Shown here: positions 7,498-15,474 of the stretch, in pieces | Position numbering within the stretch: position 1 is the stretch's first letter | How the letters are laid out: each line of letters starts with the position of its first letter | NCBI GenBank assembly: GCA_022573655.1 | Contig: JACZTO010000018.1 | Coordinates: forward strand, 1-38,537 | DNA length: 38,537 nt | Reading direction: 5' to 3' | Origin: Pseudomonadota bacterium | GTDB taxonomy: Bacteria > Pseudomonadota > Gammaproteobacteria > Steroidobacterales > Woeseiaceae | The notes under the pieces: model-generated | What the model was told of the DNA's origin: nothing | What the model saw: only the letters and a program-made list of their open reading frames with translations | The model's database searches: none | Program-made: the position numbers and the translations under genes

Positions 7498-8664
7498 ATG
7501 CAAGACGTACTGGTACTCGGCGCCGGCAAAATTGGCGCACTAATCTCTGGTCTGCTCGCCGAAAGCGGCGACTACCAAGTGCAGTTGGTTGACTCGAAAC
7601 CTGGCGCCGCTGCGGCGGTTGCCAATGCTCACGGACTGGACAATATCAAGGCTTTCGAACTTGATGCCGGCAGCAAAGAAATCCTGACCCAACATGTACG
7701 CGAGCACAAGCCGTCCGCGGTCGTTTCCGGATTGCCCTATTATTGCAATGTCGACGTCGCACAGGTTGCACGTGACGAAGGCCTGCACTATTTCGACCTG
7801 ACTGAAGACGTCGCGGTAACCGCAGCAGTACGAACACTCGCCGCAGGTGCAAAACAGGTATTCGCGCCGCAATGTGGCCTGGCACCAGGCTTTATCAGCA
7901 TCGCCGCTAACGAGCTGATTCAGCACTTCGACTCGCTGGAGTCTGTGAAACTGCGCGTCGGAGCATTGCCACAGCATCCCAACAATGTTCTCAAGTATTC
8001 GTTGACGTGGTCAACCGATGGCGTAATCAACGAATACGGAAATATGTGCAAGAGCATCGTCGACGGCAAGGAAATCGATGTAATGCCGCTTGAAGGTCTG
8101 GAGGCCATCGCGATCGACGGCGAGCACTACGAGGCGTTTAATACCTCAGGCGGTCTTGGTTCACTGGGTGAGACCTACGGTGATCGTGTATCGACCATGA
8201 ACTACAAGACGATTCGCTACCCCGGCCATTGCGAGCAGATGCGTTTGCTCATGAACGGCCTCAAATTGAATCACGATCGCGATACACTTAAACGCATACT
8301 TGAAAACTCGGTACCGCAGACATTGCAGGATGTCGTTATTATTTATGCCGCAGTGACGGGCCTGCAGGACGGTGAACTTCGAGAAGAAAACTACGTCAAC
8401 AAGGTGTACCCGCAGCAGGTCGCCGGCCGACTTTGGTCCGCAATACAGATCACAACCGCAGCCGGAATCTGCAGCGTGCTCGACATCGTATTGTCCGAGC
8501 CGGCGAAGTACACAGGCTTTGTGGCACAAGAGCAATTTCGACTTGCAGATATTCTGGACAACCGCTTTGGACGATATTACGCGCAAGGCGGAACCAACCT
8601 GACATCGGCCGAACTCGTAGCGCGTGGCGAAACAGGTCATCAACGCGCGGGCTCAGGAGCCTAA
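7498..8664 (+). CDS. Saccharopine / lysine 6-dehydrogenase family protein
   Basis: The 388-residue protein has an N-terminal Rossmann motif GAGKIG (residues 8-13) and the family pattern of saccharopine dehydrogenase and lysine 6-dehydrogenase (for example CGLAPGFISIAANEL, then TSGGLGSLGETY and YKTIRYPGHCEQMRLL). Either reaction yields alpha-aminoadipate semialdehyde from lysine or saccharopine. No lysine-ketoglutarate reductase lies nearby, and the length and motifs look closer to direct lysine 6-dehydrogenase, but this is inference. I chose ATG 7498 because GAGG lies 6 nt upstream and the Rossmann fold begins at once; a longer frame from 7372 would add 42 unlikely residues. The next gene, four nt downstream, oxidises the predicted product, so the two form a lysine-degradation operon. 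Confidence 0.87.
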   Translation: MQDVLVLGAGKIGALISGLLAESGDYQVQLVDSKPGAAAAVANAHGLDNIKAFELDAGSKEILTQHVREHKPSAVVSGLPYYCNVDVAQVARDEGLHYFDLTEDVAVTAAVRTLAAGAKQVFAPQCGLAPGFISIAANELIQHFDSLESVKLRVGALPQHPNNVLKYSLTWSTDGVINEYGNMCKSIVDGKEIDVMPLEGLEAIAIDGEHYEAFNTSGGLGSLGETYGDRVSTMNYKTIRYPGHCEQMRLLMNGLKLNHDRDTLKRILENSVPQTLQDVVIIYAAVTGLQDGELREENYVNKVYPQQVAGRLWSAIQITTAAGICSVLDIVLSEPAKYTGFVAQEQFRLADILDNRFGRYYAQGGTNLTSAELVARGETGHQRAGSGA

Positions 8665-8668
8665 AGAA

Positions 8669-10201
8669 ATGAAAAAAGATGCCACTAAAGAAATTCTTGA
8701 CCAGCTAGGCCTCGGTGCGATCAACGACGGCACCTGGTTCGGCACTAAATCCAGTCGCGATGATTCGACCCAAATCATCGAGTCGATCAACCCGGCTACC
8801 AATGAGCTTATTGCGAGCGTGCGTTCAACTTCGCAGGCCGAATACGAGCAGGTGATCAGCAGAGCGCAGGAGTCTTTCGCGGCCTGGCAAGACATCCCGG
8901 CTCCCGTTCGCGGCGAAGCGGTGCGCAATATTGCCAACGGGCTGAGAAAATACAAAGACGCGCTGGGCAGCCTGGTCACCCTGGAGACGGGCAAAATCAA
9001 GGCCGAAGGCGATGGCGAAGTGCAGGAGATGATCGACATTGCCGATTTCGCGGTCGGCCAGTCGCGCATGATGTACGGCCGGACCATGCACTCCGAACGG
9101 CCGCAGCATCGCATGTACGAACAATGGCATCCGTTGGGCATCGTCGGCACAATCTCGGCATTCAACTTTCCGGTCGCCGTTTACTCGTGGAATTCATGTC
9201 TTGCCGCCATCTGCGGCAACGTCAATGTCTGGAAGCCATCACCGAAAACACCGCTGTGTGGCGTTGCCGTACAGAAGATCATCGGCGAGGCACTCGCGGG
9301 CCTGGATATGCCGGATGTATTTTTCCTGATCAGCGATGGCAGCAACAAACTTGCTCAGCAGTTCGTCGACGACAAGCGCGTCAACCTGATTTCATTCACG
9401 GGTTCGTGCGCTGTTGGCCGCCAGGTCAGCGAACGCGTATCGAGCCGCATGGGCAAGTGCTTGCTCGAACTCGGCGGCAACAATGCGATCATCGTCGACG
9501 AACACGCGAACATGGATCTCGTGGTTCCAGCAATCGTGTTTGGATCGGTGGGCACCGCCGGGCAACGATGCACCTCGACGCGAAGAATTATCGCGCATCG
9601 CTCGCGTTTCGATGAACTCAAGAACGCGCTCGTCAAAGCTTACGGGCAGGTGCGTATCGGCAATCCGCTGGACCCCGACACACTCATGGGGCCACTCATT
9701 GACGAAGCTTCCATGCAACGCGTTGCAGCAGCATGCGATGAGGTTCGCGACGCAGGCGGAGAAATCCTGTGCGGTGGCGAGCGTCTGGATGGGCCCGGCA
9801 ATTTCATGACACCTGCAATAGCAGTCGCGGAGAACCATTGGGACATTGTGCAAACCGAGACATTTGGTCCAATCCTGTACCTGATTCCGTTTGACACGCT
9901 TGATGAAGCCATCGCGATGCAGAATGGCGTTGTTCAGGGACTGTCGTCAGCGATATTTACAGACAACGTGCAAAACGCCGAGTACTTCCTGTCACACGGC
10001 GGCTCAGATTGTGGCATCGCCAACGTCAACATCGGCACATCCGGCGCCGAAATCGGCGGCGCGTTCGGCGGTGAAAAAGACACCGGCGGTGGTCGCGAAG
10101 CCGGCAGCGATGCCTGGAAAGCCTACATGCGTCGCCAGACCAACACGATCAATTGGGGCAAGGATCTGCCGCTGGCACAGGGCATCAGTTTCGACTTGTA
10201 A
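8669..10201 (+). CDS. L-aminoadipate-semialdehyde dehydrogenase (ALDH7 family)
   Basis: This NAD-dependent aldehyde dehydrogenase is of the antiquitin (ALDH7A1) type. It would oxidise alpha-aminoadipate semialdehyde to 2-aminoadipate in lysine catabolism. Catalytic residues are visible: Asn166 in AFNFP, Glu267 in LLELGGNN and Cys301 in GTAGQRCTSTRR. The C-terminal part has GAEIGGAFGGEKDTGGGREAGS, characteristic of ALDH7. The start is the ATG at 8669 with AGGAG nine nt upstream, giving 510 residues, normal for the family. It begins four nt after the stop of the upstream dehydrogenase. No clear terminator stands between it and the convergent YciI-like gene. Confidence 0.93.
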   Translation: MKKDATKEILDQLGLGAINDGTWFGTKSSRDDSTQIIESINPATNELIASVRSTSQAEYEQVISRAQESFAAWQDIPAPVRGEAVRNIANGLRKYKDALGSLVTLETGKIKAEGDGEVQEMIDIADFAVGQSRMMYGRTMHSERPQHRMYEQWHPLGIVGTISAFNFPVAVYSWNSCLAAICGNVNVWKPSPKTPLCGVAVQKIIGEALAGLDMPDVFFLISDGSNKLAQQFVDDKRVNLISFTGSCAVGRQVSERVSSRMGKCLLELGGNNAIIVDEHANMDLVVPAIVFGSVGTAGQRCTSTRRIIAHRSRFDELKNALVKAYGQVRIGNPLDPDTLMGPLIDEASMQRVAAACDEVRDAGGEILCGGERLDGPGNFMTPAIAVAENHWDIVQTETFGPILYLIPFDTLDEAIAMQNGVVQGLSSAIFTDNVQNAEYFLSHGGSDCGIANVNIGTSGAEIGGAFGGEKDTGGGREAGSDAWKAYMRRQTNTINWGKDLPLAQGISFDL

Positions 10202-10238
10202 TCGAGGTCCGCTCGCGAGTCGCGATGGCGTCATCGAG

Positions 10239-10529
10239 CTACATGCTCATAATTTCGTAGACCCTGATGCTCGCAATGAACGGATTGTCCTGGGCGATCT
10301 TCTCTGCTTCATCAAGATTCTCGGCGTTGATAATCGAGTAGCCAGTGATGGAATCCATTGCCATGGGCAGGTCTTTGCTTCCGTCATGCGAGATCTCTCG
10401 CGCAGCGCCATGAAACCCCCCGTTTTCAACTGACTTGTCTGCAATCGACTCGAACCAACTGCCCCACGCTGCCATGATCTCCGGCGTGGGTTTCTCAAAT
10501 CCAAAATGCAATAACATGTATTTTTTCAT
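10239..10529 (-). CDS. YciI-like (YCII domain) protein
   Basis: This 96-residue protein belongs to the YCII/DGPF-like ferredoxin-fold family, seen in KKYMLLHFGF at the start, a GGF turn in the middle and the ending LDEAEKIAQDNPFIASIRVYEI. Members are small cytoplasmic dimers of mostly unknown role, some with muconolactone-isomerase-like or peroxidase activity. No catalytic claim can be made here. A purine-rich site (GGAAGGAAGTGAGAG) precedes ATG 10529. It starts 14 nt after the asparaginase-domain gene on the same strand and is probably cotranscribed with it. Confidence 0.8.
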   Translation of the reverse strand: MKKYMLLHFGFEKPTPEIMAAWGSWFESIADKSVENGGFHGAAREISHDGSKDLPMAMDSITGYSIINAENLDEAEKIAQDNPFIASIRVYEIMSM

Positions 10530-10543
10530 CTCTCACTTCCTTC

Positions 10544-11026
10544 CTATTTACTTTCAAATCGGTTTTCGGCGCGATTCTTGCGCACCGCGCCTGCATCGAA
10601 CACCTGCCCGCTCATGGCAATGTAAACACCGGGTTTGGCAACCTGCACTGCCGCAACGGCCATACCGACGTTAAAGACTGCGTCGGTCGTCTTGAATCGT
10701 GCCGGGCTGAGCGCACCTGTCAATACGATCGTGCGTCCCTCAATATCGCCAAGCACGCTAGCCGTCTCCGCCATCGTATCGGTACCATGCGTAATGACGT
10801 AATGACTCGCGTCATCTTTTTCGATGTAGTCTCGTAGTTTCTGCCGGTCATCGTCGTCCATTTCGAGGCTGTCTTTTTGCATCAGCGAAACGACGTCGTA
10901 CTCAAATTCGACAAGACCTTCGCTCAGGACATGTTGAACCACTGATTCGCCGATCTCGAATTGGCTTAACGAATCGAAGTAGACCTTATCGATCGTTCCA
11001 CCGGTGGTTATGAATCGTATGTGCAT
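10544..11026 (-). CDS. Single-domain asparaginase-like protein
   Basis: The protein has the N-terminal domain of L-asparaginase: the nucleophile motif TTGGTIDK (Thr8/Thr11) and the second signature VITHGTDTMAETA. It ends at 160 residues and lacks the C-terminal domain of the roughly 330-residue enzymes. Active sites of classic asparaginases are completed by neighbouring subunits, so activity of this half-size form is uncertain. Stand-alone versions of this length exist in marine gammaproteobacteria (recall), so it is not obviously truncated. It lies 32 nt after the histidine kinase on the same strand. Confidence 0.8.
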   Translation of the reverse strand: MHIRFITTGGTIDKVYFDSLSQFEIGESVVQHVLSEGLVEFEYDVVSLMQKDSLEMDDDDRQKLRDYIEKDDASHYVITHGTDTMAETASVLGDIEGRTIVLTGALSPARFKTTDAVFNVGMAVAAVQVAKPGVYIAMSGQVFDAGAVRKNRAENRFESK

Positions 11027-11058
11027 CGCGTGACTTTAGTCGATGCAGTCGGGTAGCG

Positions 11059-12438
11059 CTATGCCGGTTTCGATGAAGACACGGGGGGAATGGATACGGT
11101 GATCTCGGCACCGCCCAGATCGGATTTCGCAATCGCCAGTTGGCCGCCGTATGAATGAGCAATGTCTTTCACCACGGCCAGGCCAATACCGTGTCCCGGC
11201 GTCGACTCATCCAGACGCATGCCACGCTGCAACAATGCGTCGGCCGCATCCTGCGGAATACCCGGACCGTCATCAGAAACCGTCAGCACCATGCCACTGG
11301 CTATCCCCCGCGCACCTACGGATGGCACAGCGGTCAATCGGACATGTCGATCGCACCATTTGCAGGCGTTATCGAGCAAATTGCCGGCCAATTCCAGAAA
11401 GTCACCCGTATCGCCGCGAAACTGCATTCCCGGCTCAATTCGCACGTCAAAATCGGGGCGCTTATCGTGATACACCTTGCGCAAACCGTCGATCAGGCGC
11501 GCCACTTCTTGCTCCACAGGGACTGCCTTCAAGACAAGATTGTCAGTAACCGATGCAGCGGGTTTGCGTAGCTGGTAGCGAACGATCTCATCCATGCGTT
11601 CGATCTGCGTGTCGAAACGGTCGCCAAACTGTTCGCTTTGCCGGTCATCGAGCAAGGCACGCATCGCGGCCAACGGCGTTTTCAAACTGTGCGCCAGATT
11701 GTCCAGTGTGTATCGATATCGATCCGACCTGGCGCGCTCACTGTCTATCAGCAAGTTCATATTGCGCGCGACACCCGTTAGTTCTGTAGGGAATTCCTTG
11801 GACAATGAAACACGACTGCCCTCTTCGATTTCGCCGATCTCTGTTTCAATCTTGCGCAACGGTTTCATGAGTCCGCGCAGGAGGAACGAAAATGCGAGCA
11901 GCATCGTCAACGCGACCGCCGCGAACCAGCCAAATAATTGTCGGCGAAACCCTGCGATCTGGGCATTGAAGGAATCAAGGCTTTCCGCAACCTTGAAGAC
12001 ATAGGATTTTGATTCACCCGCGTCAAATTCCCACTCGACGGCTAAACTCAACGTCAGCAACGGCGTGCCATCCGCAAATGACTCTCTGGCAAAAAGGTGA
12101 TTACCCAGTTCGGGCACGACGCCCTCGGGTATCACCAGGCCCAATGCCGATCGCGACCGCCACAGCACGGCACCATCCATGTCGCGCAGCTCACCGTACA
12201 GGCCCGAACCGATACGTCCGAAGCGCGGTTCGCGCATTCTTTCCGGCAATGCGAGTTCACCATCGTCGCCAGGCTCGGCGGCTGCAAGTAGTGCTACGAG
12301 ATGTCCATCGAGAATGTCGCGGCGTGACTGTTCACCGGCCTCCGTAAACGCAGTGTCCAGCACGGCGATCGTTGCACCAAAGAACAATAGCAGCAGCACA
12401 CTGACGGAAATCAGGAGCCGACTGCTGAGCGAATTCAT
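11059..12438 (-). CDS. PhoQ-like sensor histidine kinase
   Basis: This inner-membrane sensor kinase has 459 residues. A first membrane segment spans about 7-29, a periplasmic sensor about 30-168, and a second segment about 169-188. A HAMP-like linker follows, then the phospho-acceptor helix with His250 in LAHSLKTPLAAM, the N box around Asn357 (LAGNLLDNACKW), the G1 box SDDGPGIP and G2 box GHGIGLAVV. The phospho-acceptor sequence and layout match the PhoQ branch. The periplasmic domain has several acidic residues, but no dense acidic patch that would prove divalent-cation sensing. It starts eight nt after the response regulator, so the two are coupled. Confidence 0.92.
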   Translation of the reverse strand: MNSLSSRLLISVSVLLLLFFGATIAVLDTAFTEAGEQSRRDILDGHLVALLAAAEPGDDGELALPERMREPRFGRIGSGLYGELRDMDGAVLWRSRSALGLVIPEGVVPELGNHLFARESFADGTPLLTLSLAVEWEFDAGESKSYVFKVAESLDSFNAQIAGFRRQLFGWFAAVALTMLLAFSFLLRGLMKPLRKIETEIGEIEEGSRVSLSKEFPTELTGVARNMNLLIDSERARSDRYRYTLDNLAHSLKTPLAAMRALLDDRQSEQFGDRFDTQIERMDEIVRYQLRKPAASVTDNLVLKAVPVEQEVARLIDGLRKVYHDKRPDFDVRIEPGMQFRGDTGDFLELAGNLLDNACKWCDRHVRLTAVPSVGARGIASGMVLTVSDDGPGIPQDAADALLQRGMRLDESTPGHGIGLAVVKDIAHSYGGQLAIAKSDLGGAEITVSIPPVSSSKPA

Positions 12439-12446
12439 AAACCGGG

Positions 12447-13133
12447 TCAGCCCGACTGATTGCGTTCCAGCGCGAAGCGATAGCCACGGCCGCGTAGTGT
12501 TTCGATTGGAGCAATTGAGTTATCAGGATCCATCTTCTTACGCAAACGACCGATAAATACTTCTATCACGTTGCTGTCGCGCTCGAAGTCCTGATCGTAC
12601 AAGCGGTCGGTCAGCTCGGCTTTGGAAATGACCTGTCCGGCACGAATCATAAGAAACTCGATGATCTTGTACTCGAAACTCGTTAACTCGATTAACTTGC
12701 CACTTACCTTGAGTTCCTGGCGCGTCATGTCCAGCGCCACAGGATCCGCCTCCAACACGGACGAGGCCCACCCCCCGCTGCGCCGCAGCAACGCGTTAAC
12801 GCGCGCGCCGATCTCTTCAAAATGAAAGGGTTTGACAACATAGTCGTCAGCGCCGGCGCTCAGGCCGTCGACTTTGTCCTCCCAGCGATCACGAGCTGTC
12901 AGGATCAGGATCGGGTAGGTCTTACCCTTGGCACGCACTTTCCGAATAATCTCCAGGCCCGACATTCCGGGCAAGCCGAGATCGATGATAGCGAGATCGA
13001 TCGGGTATTCCTCAGCGAAATACAGACCTTCCGTGCCGTCCGCCGCCTGCTCAACGGCGAAACCGGCTTCGCCGAGTTGTCGTGCGAGTGATTCCCGCAA
13101 CGTCACATCATCTTCTATTACCAGCAATCGCAT
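12447..13133 (-). CDS. PhoP-like OmpR-family response regulator
   Basis: A 228-residue regulator. The receiver domain (1-120) has acidic residues Asp8/Asp9, phospho-acceptor Asp51 in IIDLGLPG, Thr79 and Lys101 in VVKPFHF. A winged-helix DNA-binding domain follows at about 130-225, with LTSFEYKIIEFL and the recognition-helix run DSNVIEVFIGRLRKKM. I chose ATG 13133, preceded by AAGGA at eight nt; the frame is open upstream but has no receiver-like residues there. It pairs with the histidine kinase eight nt downstream. A PhoP-type direct repeat at 14171-14187, ahead of the two upstream envelope genes, is the natural binding site for this protein. Confidence 0.93.
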   Translation of the reverse strand: MRLLVIEDDVTLRESLARQLGEAGFAVEQAADGTEGLYFAEEYPIDLAIIDLGLPGMSGLEIIRKVRAKGKTYPILILTARDRWEDKVDGLSAGADDYVVKPFHFEEIGARVNALLRRSGGWASSVLEADPVALDMTRQELKVSGKLIELTSFEYKIIEFLMIRAGQVISKAELTDRLYDQDFERDSNVIEVFIGRLRKKMDPDNSIAPIETLRGRGYRFALERNQSG

Positions 13134-13161
13134 GTTCCCATTCCTTAGTTGGAGGGATGGA

Positions 13162-13518
13162 CTAGCGGCGGCAGCCGTTGACCGTGTGCGTCTTGACCTT
13201 GCCGTCCTTGGTGAGAACTCTGATGTGATGCACTTCGCGACCGCCCTGCACTTTGGTCTCGGCGCCGACAACCTTGCCCCCAGTACTCCTGCGAACAGAC
13301 TCGATCGCCTGGGACAATGACATACAGCCGGACTGCGCTACTTGCAGGACTGCCTCGCCCTGATACTGCCGGTGCTGCATTTTCAGCACCTCTTCAAGGT
13401 CGGTCGCCGCGGCCGGGGCAGACGATAAAGCCAGGACCGCGACTATCAAAAGTGTCAGTAGCAATCGCATACGCCGAGTGTCGTACGACGGCATTACGAT
13501 TGCAACGAATCGCGTCAC
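13162..13518 (-). CDS. Exported PepSY-domain protein
   Basis: A small exported protein with a hydrophobic signal (LLLTLLIVAVLALSSAPAAA) followed by one PepSY-type repeat: SLSQAIESVRRSTGGKVVGA, then EVHHIRVLTKDGKVKTHTVNG. PepSY domains often inhibit peptidases or modulate envelope sensors, and they commonly sit beside PhoPQ-like systems. The start is unresolved. GTG 13518 has GGGAG seven nt upstream and gives 118 residues; ATG 13470 gives 102 residues and a compact signal peptide but no clear ribosome site. It lies between the glycine-zipper gene and the response regulator on one strand, so it is probably part of the same regulon. Confidence 0.85.
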   Translation of the reverse strand: MTRFVAIVMPSYDTRRMRLLLTLLIVAVLALSSAPAAATDLEEVLKMQHRQYQGEAVLQVAQSGCMSLSQAIESVRRSTGGKVVGAETKVQGGREVHHIRVLTKDGKVKTHTVNGCRR

Positions 13519-13532
13519 ATCAGAACTCCCGG

Positions 13533-14102
13533 CTATACGGCAGGCCGAACGTCAACCCGCACGCGAATCTTCTTCCCCGGGTCATACGGCATCTGCGTAA
13601 CGTATTTCTGGCCATTATAGCGGTACGTTACCTTGTAGCCGTCTATACGCTCTTCCTGATGCTTGCGGTAGGTGGTTTTGCAGCGTTCGACCGGCCTGGC
13701 GTGGCGCTCTTCGCCGTAATTATTTCCATGGCGAGCGTACGATGCGCCTGTACCGATGGCTGCTCCGAGCAACGTTCCAGCCACTGTCGCAACGTCATTT
13801 CCGCGACCGCTGCCAAACTGGTGACCGACAACGCCACCAATAAGTGCACCGAGCAATGCGCCACCACCAAGGTGACGCGCATGACGATGAACCGTGTAGT
13901 ACTGCATTTCCTCCCAGCACACACGTTCCGGTGTTTTTACGGTGACGTAGCGAATAATCGGCTGTGCCGAAATGACTTTGGCGTAATCGTAGCGGGCACG
14001 GTCACGATCGTGATCCGCCATGGCGGTGGCAGATGCTCCTAACAGCAGCGCCACAGACGCCAGGGCCGTGAGATTGGGTTTGCTCTTGGAGTGAATAGTC
14101 AT
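13533..14102 (-). CDS. Glycine-zipper 2TM envelope protein
   Basis: The 189-residue protein has a signal peptide ending at ATAMADHD. A glycine-zipper stretch follows at about 77-120 (GGGALLGALIGGVVGHQFGS, then GTLLGAAIGTGASYARHG). The C-terminal region YKVTYRYNGQKYVTQMPYDP is typical of the 17-kDa surface-antigen-like (Rickettsia 17 kDa, SlyB-related) family. It is expected in the outer membrane or periplasm. SlyB is a known PhoP target in enterics, which fits the context. ATG 14100-14102 has AAGGA seven nt upstream. It is the first gene of the cluster and carries the PhoP-like promoter upstream. No lipobox is evident, so it may not be a lipoprotein. Confidence 0.88.
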   Translation of the reverse strand: MTIHSKSKPNLTALASVALLLGASATAMADHDRDRARYDYAKVISAQPIIRYVTVKTPERVCWEEMQYYTVHRHARHLGGGALLGALIGGVVGHQFGSGRGNDVATVAGTLLGAAIGTGASYARHGNNYGEERHARPVERCKTTYRKHQEERIDGYKVTYRYNGQKYVTQMPYDPGKKIRVRVDVRPAV

Positions 14103-14152
14103 AGTCCTGTCCTTAGGTTTCCAGCGACTGGCGTTTTGCCAGCCTGGGGACA

Positions 14153-14187
14153 AGATTACGGGAGGCGCAATGAACCCTTCCTGAACA
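14153..14187 (-). promoter_or_regulatory. PhoP-box-like promoter of the envelope/PhoPQ cluster
   Basis: On the minus strand TGTTCA (14187-14182), five nt, GGTTCA (14176-14171), then exactly 12 nt and TAATCT (14158-14153) as a -10. The known PhoP box is two (T/G)GTTTA half-sites separated by five nt, about 12 nt before the -10. Architecture and spacing match, with C for T at one position in each half-site. A third TGAACG-like half-site lies at 14214-14219. The leader between promoter and ATG 14102 holds a small hairpin, CTGGC/GCCAG at 14128-14142. Confidence 0.65.
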
Positions 14188-14233
14188 CGAAACGATCAGA
14201 AAATGGATATAACTGAACGGTTTATGAATACGT

Positions 14234-15439
14234 TTACTTGCCACCAGTCCAGCGATCAACAAACACTGCTGTACTTATCTGACCCAGCACGTTGACCCCA
14301 CTGCGCATCATGTCCGGAATTCGATCAATGCCAAGCAGGATCGCAAGCCCGGCGACTGGCACACCGATCGCTTCGAGCGCCGGAGCCATCGTTATCACGC
14401 CAGAAGACGGCACTGGGGCGACGGTGAGAGAGACCAGGAATGTAGCCAGAATGGCCGCGCCAATGGCAGCAGCAGGTATCGGAACGTCGTACATGTGTGC
14501 GAGAAATACGATTGCCGCGCCCTGAAATAGCGCGCTACCGGGCCGATACATTGAGGCACCTAACGGCACCAGAATATCCGCGACTGTCTCTGAGACACCG
14601 AGGTTTTCTGTGGCCTCTTTCAACGACACGGGAATTGCAGCGGCTGTACTGGTTGATGACACGGCGATCGAAACTGCACCGAAGGTGCTGGACAGGAAAC
14701 GCACCGGGCCTATTTTCGCAACAAGAACCCAGAGCGGAACAAACACAACGATCATCAGTACAAGCAAACCTGCAAAAACGCTGAGGATAAAAACACCAAG
14801 GCTGAGGACCAGGTCCCAGCCCAGCTTCGCCGTAACCGGAGCTGCAAGGCCGAAAACGCCGACTGGCGCTGTGTAGAGTATCCACCAGACAAGCTTCATC
14901 AGAGCCTGGCTGGCGTCGTCCGCGATGGCGATCATTCGTTCGCGCCGTTCTTTTGCAAGCGTACCTGTTGCTGCCGCAACCAGCGCCGTAAATACGATTA
15001 ATGGCAAGATCGCCCCGGAACTGGCTGCCTCGAACGGATTTGCGGGTACCAGGCTGACCAGAAAATCAACGATGCCTGGTAGTGAAGGTATGTCGGCAGT
15101 CTCAGCTACCGGCATCGCGATATCCGGTGAGAACTTCAGGCCCAGCTTCATTGCGGTCATGCCGATTATGATGGCCGGGATCAGCGTGACCCAGTAAAAC
15201 GCAAGCGTGAAAGCGCCTACCCGGCCCAATTTCCTCGTGTCGCCAAGACCCGCAATGCTCGCGAAAATAATCGTAACAACCAGTGGAATGACCACCATCC
15301 TGATGGCATTAATGAACACGGTACCGAATGGTGCCGATCCCTCGGCAATCGCCAGCAGCCACTCGTTGCCGGTAGCGGCGGCAGCGAGTCCGACTACCAG
15401 TCCAAGTACCAGGCCTGTTGCTATTGCAAAGTGGAGCAT
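14234..15439 (-). CDS. Divergent SLC1/DAACS-family transporter
   Basis: A 401-residue membrane protein of the dicarboxylate/amino-acid:cation symporter fold. It shows about eight hydrophobic helices, a serine-rich re-entrant hairpin (AVSSTSTAAAIP), the second hairpin VPSSGVI, and helix 8 as GIDRIPDMMRSGVNVLGQ. The ion-site motif of the family, NMDGT, is here YRPGS inside GASMYRPGSALFQG. The position of the last sodium-ligand Asp in helix 8 (Asp405 in GltPh) is Gln. The helix-8 Asp, Asp, Arg and Asn residues used for substrate and ion contacts remain. Substrate and coupling ion cannot be inferred. I chose ATG 15437-15439; a TTG at 15505 would overlap mazG. It is downstream of mazG on the same strand. 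Confidence 0.85.
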   Translation of the reverse strand: MLHFAIATGLVLGLVVGLAAAATGNEWLLAIAEGSAPFGTVFINAIRMVVIPLVVTIIFASIAGLGDTRKLGRVGAFTLAFYWVTLIPAIIIGMTAMKLGLKFSPDIAMPVAETADIPSLPGIVDFLVSLVPANPFEAASSGAILPLIVFTALVAAATGTLAKERRERMIAIADDASQALMKLVWWILYTAPVGVFGLAAPVTAKLGWDLVLSLGVFILSVFAGLLVLMIVVFVPLWVLVAKIGPVRFLSSTFGAVSIAVSSTSTAAAIPVSLKEATENLGVSETVADILVPLGASMYRPGSALFQGAAIVFLAHMYDVPIPAAAIGAAILATFLVSLTVAPVPSSGVITMAPALEAIGVPVAGLAILLGIDRIPDMMRSGVNVLGQISTAVFVDRWTGGK

Positions 15440-15474
15440 TGGGTTTCGCTTTTTATTGTTCGAGCCACCTGCAC

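Noticed and set aside
13317-14042. 241-residue plus-strand ORF antisense to the PepSY and glycine-zipper genes
   Set aside because: It spans two genes on the other strand that have clear domains and ribosome sites; its own composition has no family likeness.
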